A program made the translations under genes and the position numbers. A stretch of 64,000 bases of DNA, from assembly GCF_035222275.1 (NCBI RefSeq), contig NC_085885.1:2046001-2110000 (forward strand). The letters are read 5' to 3'. Of the stretch, positions 33,565-44,591 are shown piece after piece. Position 1 is the stretch's first letter, and every line of letters begins with the position of its first letter. This DNA is from Podospora bellae-mahoneyi (lineage: Eukaryota; Ascomycota; Sordariomycetes; Sordariales; Podosporaceae). The notes under the pieces were generated by a model. The model was not told the origin of the DNA. It saw only the letters and a program-made list of their open reading frames with translations, and did no database searches.

Positions 33565-35345
33565 GTAGGGGGAAGATGAGGGCTGAGATTGGGAAGAGAG
33601 GAGGGTGCCGAGAGGGAAGGGGTCAGGGAGAGTGTATTGCATAGGACAGCAGAGCTACTACGGCTGCAGATTCTGGGGTTTTTTGGGCGTTTTGGAGTTT
33701 TTGGGCAAGTGTTTTGGTAGCAAGCAAGGGTGTGGTTGTTCTTGTTTGTGGTGAATATATGGATAGGACCGAGACCATTCCCTCTATGGCCAACTGCTCC
33801 TTATGTTGAATGAAGAAAGTGTGAATATCTCTCAATAGAGACGCGGTGTCGGTCGTGGAAGATCACTGTTCTTCAGCCTCATATAGCTCAGGACCTTATG
33901 TACCATCCGGCTCTCAAAGTCTTGATTCAACCTTACAATCTCAATCAAACATGGTGGGCTAGGTGGGATAGCAGGAACGGTGAAGGGGAGCCTCGACTCT
34001 CCGAATCCTCCCCTAGGCCGCCCATTTATCCCCCCTCTACCCTTTCCTGTCTATCGACTTCTTTCCCCCCACTGTCTAAGCTAGTTCAGGGGTGTGTCTG
34101 TCCATCTGCAGATATGATGCCGCTTTGTTACACATATTTACCCGTCAAGGTTCTCAGCCCGTCTCACAATGCTGCAATGACGGAGAACCCTCTCTCCGCG
34201 CTGGTTAGATTAACATGGTCTCTGCTGAGTACTGTAGGAAGCCGTCACCGAGGCCAAGGGAGCTCTGGAAGTATGCACCGTACTCTCTACCTGTGTGTTC
34301 CACCAAATAACCCCTCCCCCCCCCCCAATCTCTTCATGCCGTGCATGTCAACTGTGTTTGCCAAAAAGGCAATCTCGGCGAGATACCGAAAGTGAGCGAG
34401 GCCATTCCACAACCTTCTCACCATCGTGGGGTAAAATGACTTTTGTTGGTGTAGGTGTCGGTATTACATCATCCATGTACCTGTCCTTCTCTTCTCCATA
34501 TCAAGACACATAAGGTATGTTCCCCCCTATCCCGAGACGAGCCGTCTCGTCCCGAACCTCCTTCACACCATCAGCCGAAGAGAGTGGTGTGTAGGATCCG
34601 ATACGGCGGAAAAGGGGGGTGGGCGTGTAATCTTGGGGGTCCAAGACGCATGTGGGAGAGGACATATGACCTTGTGATGGCGTCCTGCAAGCAGGGGAAA
34701 GTGAGGTAGGTGTGGTTGCGGCTTTGATATCATGGTCCGGTGAGGCATCTAAAGTGCATGTAGATTATGTCCCCAAAGAACGACAAGCCCGGAAAACTAT
34801 CGCGATGGGCTGGGCTCGGTACCTTTGCGATTATCTTGCTGAGTTGCGTGTAGGCCTTGCCGCCCAGCCGGCGTATGTCGCTCCTGCTGCTGCTCAGCTC
34901 TGGTTCCTGTGTAGAAAGGAAAGCAAATGTTAGCTCCCCCATATACCTACTCCCACAACTGCCATCCGTCAAAAGTGTGCAAGAAGAGCTCAGTGTTACT
35001 CCCCATGCGCATGAGAGAAGAGAGAGGGACGCATCGTAGAAATGGCGCAATCTTTCAGAGCTGCCCGACATGTAACCCGGCAACGAGCGAGCGGGCCAAA
35101 CTTCTTCACCTAGAAGTAATCCAACAACACCCCAACCCAAGGTGATAATTAATCCTAATTCCGAGATCTACGGCCCGAATCTCGGCCGGAAGAAACTACC
35201 TTCCACGCATCGCATCAGGCCCAGACCTACCTAGCTTTTGACAGGGAGGGCGCATGGAACAAAAAAACCTCCTTAAGCGAACTGCTGCTGTCAAACACGA
35301 AATGATAGGTGTTGTACAAGTCTCACCCCCCCTCCCCCCCCCTCC

Positions 35346-35401
35346 GCCTACCTGCCTACCTGCCTACCTACCTACCTACCTACCTACCTACCTACCTACC
35401 A
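35346..35401. repeat. CCTA tetranucleotide microsatellite
   Basis: A run of CCTA/CCTG tetranucleotides becomes pure CCTA in its second half, about 14 units. Confidence 0.9.
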
Positions 35402-35658
35402 CCCACCCCAGGGCAGGAGATAGGAGAAACCGTCCCAGCGGTGCAACAACAACTGGGTCAAGACCAGGACAGAGACCATGCACCCAAGTGGCCTGGGGTA
35501 ACCAGGCCGCCGCCGCCGTGTTTGTACAACAACAAAAAGGGTCACGCAAGAAAAAAGCGAGCAATATCCCTCCCTCTCCTAGTATTCTTCACCCCCAGCG
35601 GCGGCCGAGTCGCATCTTTCCCTTAGGTACACCAAAAAGATCCTATCACCAACCCCCT

Positions 35659-35695
35659 TCCATCCATCCATCCATCCATCCATCCATCCATCCAT
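35659..35695. repeat. CATC tetranucleotide microsatellite
   Basis: About nine tandem CATC units, ending in a changed unit (CTATC). Confidence 0.9.
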
Positions 35696-37782
35696 CTATC
35701 CGACACCCACCCCATCACCCTGGGCAGCATGTCGGCACTTCGTTCAAAAGATTGGGGGGTGGGTGGGGTGTCAAACCACGAGCCTTGTCACAAGACCACT
35801 CCATTAGCCAGCTATCGTGCAAGGTGGCTTCGAACAAACGGGAAGCTGCAGCCGCATAAAGGGAGGAAGAGTTGGGCAAAGCAGAACAAGGCCCAAACAT
35901 CCACCGCTTTTCTGCGCTGATTCCGTCAAGATGCTGAACCGGGATAGCCGCTTTGGAAGTACAGTGCAGGAAATGTAAAATGCTGTGTGTGGTGTTGGCA
36001 GCAGAAAGAATAATATCTCGTCGAGATCGTGGAGAAAGCAGGACTCGAGGTTGCCCCCCGCAACACCAAGATGGTATTGTCATGATAAACGAGCATGCAA
36101 AAGAAGAAGACCCCGAGGCCACAGGAATCTCGCTGCAATATCTTGCAGCAGCGCATAACCCACAAAAGAAGCCAAGTGCTCTCTGCATGTACGGAGATGT
36201 CAGCAACTGTCGTGCTTGAGAGAGAAAGCGCAGCTAGACCTCCTGAGCACACTGGCAGCCTGAGGAGTCTGGACTGCGAGAGTTCCCTCTGTAACCGCCG
36301 CATCCGAAGCAAACAAGCCTTCAACGACAAGCCTCCAGCATACACAATCTTCTCGGTCTCGTCGGTCTTATCGAGCCGCGTTGCAGATATACAGCATACA
36401 TCTGCACAACCCAAGCCCACAGCTGCGCGGCAATATCTGAGCTCTCTATATCTCGTAGACCGGTTGCCCCCCATGGGGGCCCGACCCTCTATCGTCCGGC
36501 AGCATGCCAACAAAGCATCGTGAGAAGAAGAAAAAAGGTGTGGTCGTACCATAGTTACTAGCAAACCACCACCGGTCGGAGGACAGCAGCGAATCGGCAT
36601 CAGACGCAAAACGAAAACACCAAATAAATCCTCGGCTTGTATCAGAGGTCATCATTCTCATGACGCTGACCGATGTCATTTCGTGAGCAGCGCGCTGAGG
36701 CGTCGTTGATGATGCGTGTACCACCGAGATAACATCTTCGGAACAGGGACATGGCCTGAGACCGTGGGTGGGAAAAGTGAGCTGTCATGTCCACACCAAG
36801 ATGGCCCAACGCACATCCAAGCCCCTAGGTGTCACAGTGACTGATCGGTCGCAGCATCCTGCAAAGTGAGCGGCTCAAACATCTGTCCCCGGTCAGTTGG
36901 CATGGCGCAATGGTGGAAGTTGTTATGAATGTAGAGGCAACGCTAGAGCGATCCCCCCGTTCCTTTCTATTCCTCTCGTTCTACCTCAGCGGCCTGGTGC
37001 GCGGGACGTCCCGCAACACCGAGGGCCGTCATCATACAGCTGGTCGTCTCAGGAGGATGACCAGAACATAAAAGCACCATCCTCCCCCGGTTGTGCCATG
37101 GAGCAAGAAGGCTTCCTGTGCACCCGCAACATCACCACTCGAGAAGACCCATCTGCCCCCACCCAAACCCCCTTGGCCCCAGGCGACCATGCCTCACAGC
37201 GTGAGAGATGACAAAGCTTCTGGGGACCACAGTCAATGGTTCGTGATACCCAGCCGTTCTGCCGCATATTTTCCGAGGGGACTCCCTCTTACAAGTTCCA
37301 TAGTTCCAGCCGACACCAGGTCACTCCCCCTCCGTCCAGTCAATCTGGGTCCTCCTCACAGGAGGAATCGCCCATGCTGAAGGCTTGGGAAGCCGAGCAT
37401 AACCCCAGCAACCTCACCATCACCGAAACGCTTTTCCAGAGCGGGTTGACGAGGTGAGTCGTGATTGATCCTGTGTCTCCTAGGCAGTTGTTTTAGTAGT
37501 ACTAAGCGATTGAAGTGCCCGCACTGGGGCTTGACGCACCGCCCGCAGCATCGGTTTGGGGTTGCTTTCGAGGCCGAGAGCGTGTTGTGATGAGGACAAG
37601 ATTTTTGGCGTTCAACGTCTTGACAACGATATCCGTTGTCGTTGTATATTTCATTACTTTTGGTGTATCCCAGATATCCGCCCAGCATGCTTGTAAGGGG
37701 AATGAAACCAGATGAACATCCCAGACGCCCACCGTTTCCCGTGCAGTCCGAAAGTCGTCAGTCGTAATGGCTAGGTGCGAGC

Positions 37783-39169
37783 CTAAGCTGATGGTGTCGA
37801 GCTTCCGCCGTTGGCCTCATTTGCGTGAAAGCCATCGATCGTCAGCGTCACAGCGCCGGCTTGCACAAGCTAGAGTCAAAATGTCAGACCGAGCCATGCA
37901 TCAGAAAGCGGTTTGGGAATCACAACTTACAGCACGAGTAAGATCGTCGATGAGATCGTCCACGTCCTCGATACCCACACACAAGCGAATGATGTCCTCA
38001 GGCATCTGCCTCTCCGCCCTTGTCTTTGCGTCGATGCTAGCATGGCTCATACGGCATGGCATGCTGATCAAGCTATTGACACAGCCGAAACTGACACTGA
38101 TGCCCCAGAGCCTGGCAGCTTCCACTATCCTCTCGGAAAGGGCGACATCGCCAGTCTCAAAGGAAAGCACGGCACCGGCACCACGAGCCATGGACCAGTG
38201 CAGATCGTACTGGGGATGAGACCTGAGACCTGGATAGCGAACTTTGAAGCCGTGTGACTCGAGAAACTCGGCAATTCGTTGAGCGCTGGTCTGCTGCTTC
38301 TCCATGCGGATGGCCAGTGTCTTGACACCCCTCATGAGCAAAAAGGAGTCGTTGGGGGAGAGTCCACAGCCGGTAGCATTGATAGTAAAGTACATCTTGT
38401 CTCCGATCTCTGCGTCATTGACGGCAATGACACCGGCCATGATATCGTGGTGACCGGAGAGGTACTTGGTGCCGGACTCGTAGGAAATGTCGGCGCCGAG
38501 ATCCAGAGGGTTGCAGAGCATGGGCGACAGCATGGTGTTGTCGACGACAACCAATGCCTTGCTGTTGGCCTCGTGCGATGCTCTGGCGATCGACGCGACA
38601 TCGACGATCTTGATCAGCGGGTTCGTCGGCGTCTCCAGCAGAACCATGGCCGTCTTCTCCGTAATCACCTCCTTCACGGCGTCGACGTTGGTGGTGTCGA
38701 CGTGATGCACAACAACCCCCTGGTTGTTCTTCAGATATGTCAGAAGCCGGTTCGTGCCACCATACAAATCATCGCCCGTGATAACCTCGTCACCTGGTTT
38801 CAGAAGGCGTGTAATGACATCCAATGCACCCATTCCCGAGCCGACAGCCAGGCAGCGGGTCGCATTCATGATCTTGGCCAGGTGGCGTTCAAGATGGGTC
38901 CGGGTAGGGTTTCCCGATCGAGTGTAGTCATACTCGTTGCCGCCGTTGGAAGACGTTTGCTTGAAGGTGGCCGACTGGTAGATCGGGATGCTCGAGGCAC
39001 CATACTGGTCCTTGGAGTCAGTATAGACGAGCTCGGTTGCGAGAGCATACCGGCGTGACCCAGGGTGCGGACTCGATGGGGCAGGTGATGGGGGGAGAGC
39101 ATGGCCATCGAGATCGACTCTGGAGAGGGCCTTCTTCGCGGCCTGCGCGGGCGTACTTGGGGAAGCCAT
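37783..39169 (-). CDS. STR3: Cystathionine beta-lyase (PLP-dependent, methionine synthesis)
   Basis: Two exons, 37931-39169 and 37783-37869, encode 441 residues. The enzyme cleaves cystathionine to homocysteine, pyruvate and ammonia. Visible family stretches: SIPIYQSATFKQ, YDYTRSGNPTRTHLE, SGMGALDVITRLLKPGDEVI, VDNTMLSPMLCNPLDLGAD and the PLP-lysine motif ESGTKYLSGHHD with Lys235. The C-terminal exon (LVQAGAVTLTIDG) completes the last strand; without splicing the frame would end early in intron sequence. The 61-nt intron has GTAAGT, a CTGAC branch site and TAG. The start at 39169 (MASPSTPAQAAKKAL) is preferred over an in-frame ATG at 39289. Cystathionine gamma-synthase and gamma-lyase are related, but the overall sequence and length fit the fungal beta-lyase (Neurospora met-2 type) best. 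No peroxisomal C-terminal signal is seen. Confidence 0.88.
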
Positions 39170-40148
39170 TGGGAGCGAGTTCCTGTGTGGTGGGGTGACA
39201 GGCAGGTGACTCAATATCAGGTTTGTTGGAGGCGGGGTGGTTTTTGCGGGATGGAAGCCGCAAAGGTAAGGTAGGTATCGGAAACACAAGAGGAAGGAGG
39301 GCCAATGCTTTGTGTTGTAGAGTCAAAGAGTCGAGAAGAGGATATGATACGATATGATATGATATGGATTTTCCGGGGAAAACTGGATCGGCGCGGGACA
39401 GCGTTGCGTCTTTTCTCTCCAAGAGTTGTCAGTATTCGATGATATGATTCGGGGATTGGGGGTTGGCTGGTCAGTCTGTAACACACTGCCATCGCGACCG
39501 CTCTTTACTCCGGAGTCGGACAGGAGTTGTTCTGCTAAGGGGGTACTCGGGGTTCTGGTGGCAAACATGTGACAAATCAGGTAGCGCCGTAACCAACTTA
39601 CAGCAAAAGCGCAGTGGGTCATCCAAATGACGTGCTTGCCTGCCGCGGATGAACCCGTTTTGACAGCAATGTACGAGCTCACTTAGCTCACTTACATGGT
39701 ATGATGACTCTGAGCAAAGAGCGAGGGCACTGTCACGTCAGCCCGTTACCGTAATCTCTTCCGGTCTGCCCTCTCATTCCTATAGGGTAATGAGGGGAAC
39801 ATGGTCATCCATCTTGATTTGCCGTGTCAGTGCCCAAGGCTCAGCTCCGGGCCGACAGCAGCCAGCACGCCGGCTAAAGGCTATGCCACGAAGTATCACT
39901 ATCACCATGAGATAGAGACCTGTTTCGTGTGTCTGGTTGGTTATCTATTACTCTAAAGCAGACTTTGGAGATATTGGAGATGAAACTCGCTCCCCCCCTT
40001 GTCTGTCCAGCCGGGGAAGCATGCCGCTGTGTCAATCGCTTGTTCCGCCAACCCCCAATCTGTTCGTGATATACAAACAGACACTCTGATCTATCGCTGC
40101 TCGTTTATCTTATCAATGCCATGAACCATGAACCATACACCCATCCCT
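39170..40148. other. Region between msp1 and the cystathionine beta-lyase gene
   Basis: About 1 kb with the leader/promoter of the lyase gene and the 3' flank of msp1. A GATAT repeat lies at 39341. No other gene is supported. Confidence 0.5.
39341..39366. repeat. GATAT pentanucleotide repeat
   Basis: Five tandem GATAT/GATAC units about 170 bases upstream of the lyase start, probably in its leader. Confidence 0.75.
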
Positions 40149-41495
40149 CTAAGAGAGCGTGGTAACAACGTCCTCTTCGAGTTCCTGGACATCGCGCCAT
40201 TCGCTTTCGGATTGCCCGTTAGTAGCAGCAGGCGGTGGCACATGAAGGACCTGTCCGCCTCGCCGACCGAAGAAGTCATCGGTTCTGATACCGCGGACGC
40301 CCTCAGGGGCTACCCGGGACATGGACGCCCCGGACGCACGATGCTGGCGGATATACTCTCTCATGGGAACCATGGCGGCGTCGCGGCACGCTTCCTTGAG
40401 ATCACTTCCGGACATGCCCGCCGTGACCTTGGCAATATATTCAACATCAAAGTCCGGATCAAGCTTGGTATTCCCGAGGATCAATTCGAGAATGCGACGA
40501 CGCTGCTCAGTTCCCGGAAGAGAAACAGGGAATTTCTTGGGCATTCTCCTGAGAATGGCCTCGTCGATGGCGTTTATCCTGTTGGTGGCACCGAGCACAA
40601 CAATGCGTGCAGGAACACCGGCGGCGTTGGACGAGGTGAGACCATCCCATAGCGTCATGAATCTGGGCAAGGTCAGAAATAAGACGATATCAAACGGCAA
40701 CAGGGGCCACTTACTCAGCCTTGACCATGCCACTGGCTTCGTGCTCGCCATTGTGTCGTTGCCCCAGCACAGCGTCAATCTCATCGATGAAGATGATGGC
40801 GGGCTCAAGCTTGCGCGCCAGAGAGAAGACGGCACGGACCAGCTTGTTGGAGTCGCCATACCATTTTTCCGTAAGTGTCGAGATGTGAAGGTTGATGAAC
40901 GAGGCACCGCTCTCGTGTGCCACAGCCTTTGCCAGCATCGTCTTGCCACAGCCTGGTGGGCCGTACAGCAGCACGCCAGATGGTGCAGCCAGGAGAGACC
41001 CACCATGCTGGTACAAATGTGGCATCGTTAATGGGTAGATGATAGCCTCCTTCACTTCTTCAATGATTTCCTCCAATCCTCCAATGTCGTCAAAGCCAAC
41101 CGGGATGTCCTCTGGCGCGACGACCTCCAGTGCTACCTGGTTTTCGTACTCGTTCAGAACCAAGTCCTCAACGCTGGTCTTTTGTGATGCATCTGTGTTG
41201 GCTGCGTCATTTGCGCTGTTCTCGGCAATCTTCTTTCGTATCCTTTGCAGGTTCGCCTGTGCCCTTTTTCGTGTCGCTTCGTTCTTCTCGTGGTCTGGGT
41301 CGACTACCCGCGCAAAGTAGGGGGCGACGACATCTTTGAGTAGCAGGTACGCGGTTAGGGCCTGGGGGAAGGAGTCAGCAAACACATGATCACATATGCG
41401 CACGTAGGGGACAGCATAGTCCGTACACCAGCTGCAAGGAGCATGCCCGAGGTCAAACCCGCCCCCAGATCTCTTAAGCGCTTGTTGTCGCTCAT
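40149..41495 (-). CDS. msp1: Msp1/ATAD1 AAA-ATPase, outer-membrane protein extractor
   Basis: Three exons: 41427-41495, 40715-41361 and 40149-40662, giving 409 residues. A single N-terminal span (about residues 11-31) anchors it in the mitochondrial outer membrane or peroxisome, with the ATPase in the cytosol. Walker A is GPPGCGKT (157-164), Walker B IIFIDEID (212-219), and the pore-loop region reads KWYGDSNKL. The sensor/arginine-finger part ATNRINAIDEAILRRMPKKF follows. The family pulls mislocalised tail-anchored proteins out of the membrane. Splice junctions keep the frame: LAAG|ALTAY and KAE|FMTLWDG. The first exon starts MSDNKRLRDLGAG. The C-terminal 60 residues are hydrophilic and less conserved. 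The gene is divergent from csm1, with about 630 bases between the starts. Confidence 0.95.
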
Positions 41496-42127
41496 GCTGT
41501 CAGCGCAGCGGTGCGAGATGTCGCACAGCTGCTAGGTGTCGGTTCAACCAGAAGTGGGGTTTGAGGATTCCTGGCAGGTCAGACAAGGTGATAGCAATGG
41601 GTTTACAGGGTCGTTTATATAGGAGTGCCAATGGGTGATGTGTCGTGGCGAGGGGGAGTTGAATGCACCGAGGAGCAATGGCAGGTGTGCCGACAGCCAG
41701 CCCGCCAGCGGCATGACCCGACCGACGACCATGTGCAAGCGCCACTCAGTGGCTGAAAGACCAGGGGGTTTGTGCGACACCGAGTGGGCCTGGGCCACGT
41801 AGCTGGGTGCTCTAACCGTATCTGTAGTAGTTGCTACCAAGCGGTGGCCCATGCACAATGCCCCTCCTGCGACAAAGTAAACAAACTGCAAGGGCAACGC
41901 GAGCTGAGAGCCGCAAACCTTCCCCCTAACGCGTCGCTACTCAGGGCACTGCGCATCGCCACACTTTTTTTTTTTCGTTTTTTTTGTTGCGACTGCTGCT
42001 TGTAATTATTGCGTAAGGCTCAGGTGAAAACGGACGCACGGGACTCTTTGTGTCTCGAGCTATTCAACTTTTGGCATTTTTGTTTGAATCCATAACCGTC
42101 AAGGAATCCCAAGCAGGGGTTTGCTCA
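41496..42127. other. Shared upstream region of msp1 and csm1
   Basis: A divergent promoter region of about 630 bases with an ACGCGT box at 41929. The csm1 frame remains open upstream to an ATG at 42050. No other gene is seen. Confidence 0.5.
41929..41934. promoter_or_regulatory. MluI cell-cycle box (MCB) upstream of csm1
   Basis: A perfect ACGCGT sits about 195 bases upstream of the csm1 ATG. MBF-type G1/S control would fit a chromosome-segregation gene, but this is inference from a six-base motif. Confidence 0.35.
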
Positions 42128-43654
42128 ATGCTAAGAACGAAGATCCGCTCTCAGCTGCTGGAGCTGGTGGATTCGGATTCAGAAGACGGACTGGGTGGAA
42201 TTGCGCGCACATCATCATCATCATCATCATCATCAACCTCAACTGCCGCTGCCAACATTGGAAGACCGCGCAAACTAAACTCCAAGAAAACAACCACATC
42301 CGCCATCATGCCGCCAAAGAAGAGAGGAGCTGCCGCAAAGGCAACCGCCGCGTCAAAAGTTACCAAGCCAGAACCAAAGAACACCGCCACGACGCGTCGC
42401 GCTGCTGGGAGAGTCGCGGCAGCAGTAGAGAAGGAAGTTCTAGGAGATGCGCCAGCTGAGAACGCGCCGGCCGAGAAGCCAGCAGGAAGAGGAAGAGGGA
42501 GACGCGCCGCTGCGGCTACTACACTAGTCGAAGAAGAAAACACAGAAATGGCCGACACCACCACCACGTCAGAAACCACTAAAACCACCCGCGGCCGTCC
42601 CAAGAAGACTGTCGCAGGTAGGAAACCCTCCGCCTCCTCCTCCCCAGACGAAACGGTCGAAATCCCAGAAACTCAACCCTCCGCCCTCGAGCCCGGAACG
42701 CCCATTTCCGACAACGACACAGCAGGCCCCACCATCGCACCTCCCCAACCGCGTTCCTTTTCCGTCAGCCCCCAGAAGAAACGCCCATCCGTCACCACAA
42801 CCACCTCCTCTTCCGAAGCAGACCTCCGCCGCCGCCTAGGCGACCTAACCAAATCCCACTCGGCCCTCGAATCCAAATACAACGCTCTCCGCGACACCAC
42901 CGTCCCCCAAGCCGAAAAAACCTTTGACTCGTACCGGAAAACATCCGAGTCCAAATCCAAGCTCGCGGACCAGCTGATTGCCTCTTTAAAAGCCGAGCTT
43001 TCCACCGCTAAACAATTCAGCGCTGTCATCCCCTCCCTCCAATCTGACCTGTCAACCGCCCAGGCTCAAATCGTGAAATTTGAGGCTCAGGTTGCGGAGC
43101 TGAACAAGACGATTGCGGAGCAAAAGACGGAGATCAAGGCGCTGAATATGAAGTTGGCTGCTGCGAGGAATGCGGAAGCGGCGGCGAATAGCAGGAGTGT
43201 GACGGCACAGGTGCCGGGGAGTGCGATGAAGAAGACGTTGGGGGTTGGTGGGGTGAGGGGGACGGGGATGCAGGTGCAGGAGGCTACTTTGGCCGCGCAG
43301 AGGAAGGAGGATCTGTATGCGGATTTGACGGGGTTGATCGTCAGGGGGGTGAATGTGGGGGGGGAGGGGGTCGAGTTTGATTGTTTGCAGACTGGGAGGA
43401 ATGGGAGTAAGTTTTCCTGTGACGGTGGAGAGAAAACGGTGGCTAATATGATGGCAGCATTACATTTTAAACTCACAATGTCATCTGGGGATGGGGATGA
43501 GTCGCAGTGCGAGTATAACCCCATGTTGGATACCAATAGGGACAGGGCGCTGATTGATGTGCTGCCGGAGTTTTTGGTGGATGAGATTGCTTTTCCTAGG
43601 GCGCAGGCGGGGAAGTTTTATCAGAGGATCATGAGGGCTTTGAATGAGTCTTGA
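42128..43654 (+). CDS. csm1: Monopolin subunit Csm1/Pcs1
   Basis: Two exons, 42128-43406 and 43458-43654, give 491 residues. The 51-nt intron (GTAAGT, CTAAT branch, GGCAG) has no stop and is a multiple of three, so the unspliced frame also reads through. Splicing joins QTGRNG to TLHFKL, restoring the family core. The N-terminus has LLELVDSDSEDGLG, a poly-Ser tract coded by a TCA/CAT repeat, and a basic, Ala-rich disordered region. A coiled coil spans roughly residues 240-360, and the C-terminal globular Csm1 domain runs from DLYADLTGLI to FYQRIMRALNES. Csm1/Pcs1 forms V-shaped dimers with Mde4/Lrs4 that clamp kinetochore microtubule sites and act in rDNA silencing. The start at 42128 is preferred because LVDSDSEDG is conserved near it; 42050 is an alternative. 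The coding strand flips to G-rich at about 43080. Confidence 0.9.
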   Translation: MLRTKIRSQLLELVDSDSEDGLGGIARTSSSSSSSSTSTAAANIGRPRKLNSKKTTTSAIMPPKKRGAAAKATAASKVTKPEPKNTATTRRAAGRVAAAVEKEVLGDAPAENAPAEKPAGRGRGRRAAAATTLVEEENTEMADTTTTSETTKTTRGRPKKTVAGRKPSASSSPDETVEIPETQPSALEPGTPISDNDTAGPTIAPPQPRSFSVSPQKKRPSVTTTTSSSEADLRRRLGDLTKSHSALESKYNALRDTTVPQAEKTFDSYRKTSESKSKLADQLIASLKAELSTAKQFSAVIPSLQSDLSTAQAQIVKFEAQVAELNKTIAEQKTEIKALNMKLAAARNAEAAANSRSVTAQVPGSAMKKTLGVGGVRGTGMQVQEATLAAQRKEDLYADLTGLIVRGVNVGGEGVEFDCLQTGRNGSKFSCDGGEKTVANMMAALHFKLTMSSGDGDESQCEYNPMLDTNRDRALIDVLPEFLVDEIAFPRAQAGKFYQRIMRALNES

Positions 43655-44591
43655 TGTGTATATACCGTAGACTGTAGGATAACCTTGGACAGGACATGGG
43701 TGCTTGTGGGATTATCATCATTTGGTGGGTTTTCTATCCTGTAACTTGTTGGCATTATTCACGGCATGGTGGGAGAGCATGGTTTGCTTTTTGCGGAGTG
43801 GTGGGTAGGATATTGGCGGTTGGAGTTTGGGCACGTTTTTCCTCAATCGAGAAGTCATCACTTGAAACAGTACTAGCACGTCTCCAGTCACCATCAGTGT
43901 GTGCGGTGAGAGGCATGCGTTTTAGGTCGGACGGTCAAGTGTTAGAAGACGGCTGGGCTCGACAACAAGCTTGTCATCTAAGTGACAGACAATGTTTCTG
44001 TCTCATCTCGTGTTGATCATATGTTGAGCTCAGAAATTCGGATCCAGGAGCAGCCGCAGAGGACGTTCACCCCCACCCCCCTCGGGTTTTCGTAACCGGC
44101 CACCCAGCCCGGGGGTTGGCCGGTGAGCTTTTTGCTGTTTCTCGACTTTTTTATCTTGTTCCATACGTCAAGGGTAATATAATGAATTATTGTTTTGACA
44201 GGCAAGTCTGTTTTCTTTCTTTCCCATGTAACAAGATGGATCATTATCTAGCAGCAAGGCTTTCCCAAACCACAACAAGTGAGGTCGTGCCCCTTCTACC
44301 GCTCCAGCAAACCACTGTCCTGATGGAGGTTTCGATTTAGAGCAACAGAGCAAACATGACATCGTTTCACTTGACGTTATCGACGGTGGAAAAGTAAATA
44401 TACCCATCCCTTTCATGTGACCAAGGCCATCAGAGATACTGGATACAGAAAAGACATGTATAACATTCCCCCCTTCCCCCCCCCCCCAAACCTGTTCATT
44501 CGCATAGGTATTCATACATCCCATTCCAAACCCATCCCTCTATCCCCCTCTCCAATTAAGAAAACCCAACCCATCATCCCACCCCCCATCC
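43655..44591. other. Convergent flanks of csm1 and the following membrane gene
   Basis: About 940 bases without a supported gene. An 8-bp inverted repeat with a 14-base loop (44095-44102 and 44117-44124) and a C-rich tract at 44468-44488 are present. Both neighbours' 3' ends lie here. Confidence 0.5.

Larger units (their letters stand above)
33565..37782. other. 4.2-kb gene-free region with simple repeats
   Basis: The longest stretch without a supported gene. It holds two tetranucleotide microsatellites (35346 and 35659), short C runs near 34316, and many small frames on both strands with no family resemblance. Short inverted repeats occur near 34535 and 35163. A long non-coding transcript or a strongly decayed element cannot be excluded by eye; no terminal repeats or coding relics of a transposon were recognised. 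Confidence 0.5.

Noticed and set aside
34534-34550. Short palindrome GACGAG/CTCGTC
   Set aside because: Six-base stem with a four-base loop is expected by chance at this window size and has no neighbouring signal.
36895-36965. A-box-like word (TGGCGCAATGG) suggesting a tRNA
   Set aside because: No matching B box or D-stem pairing downstream.
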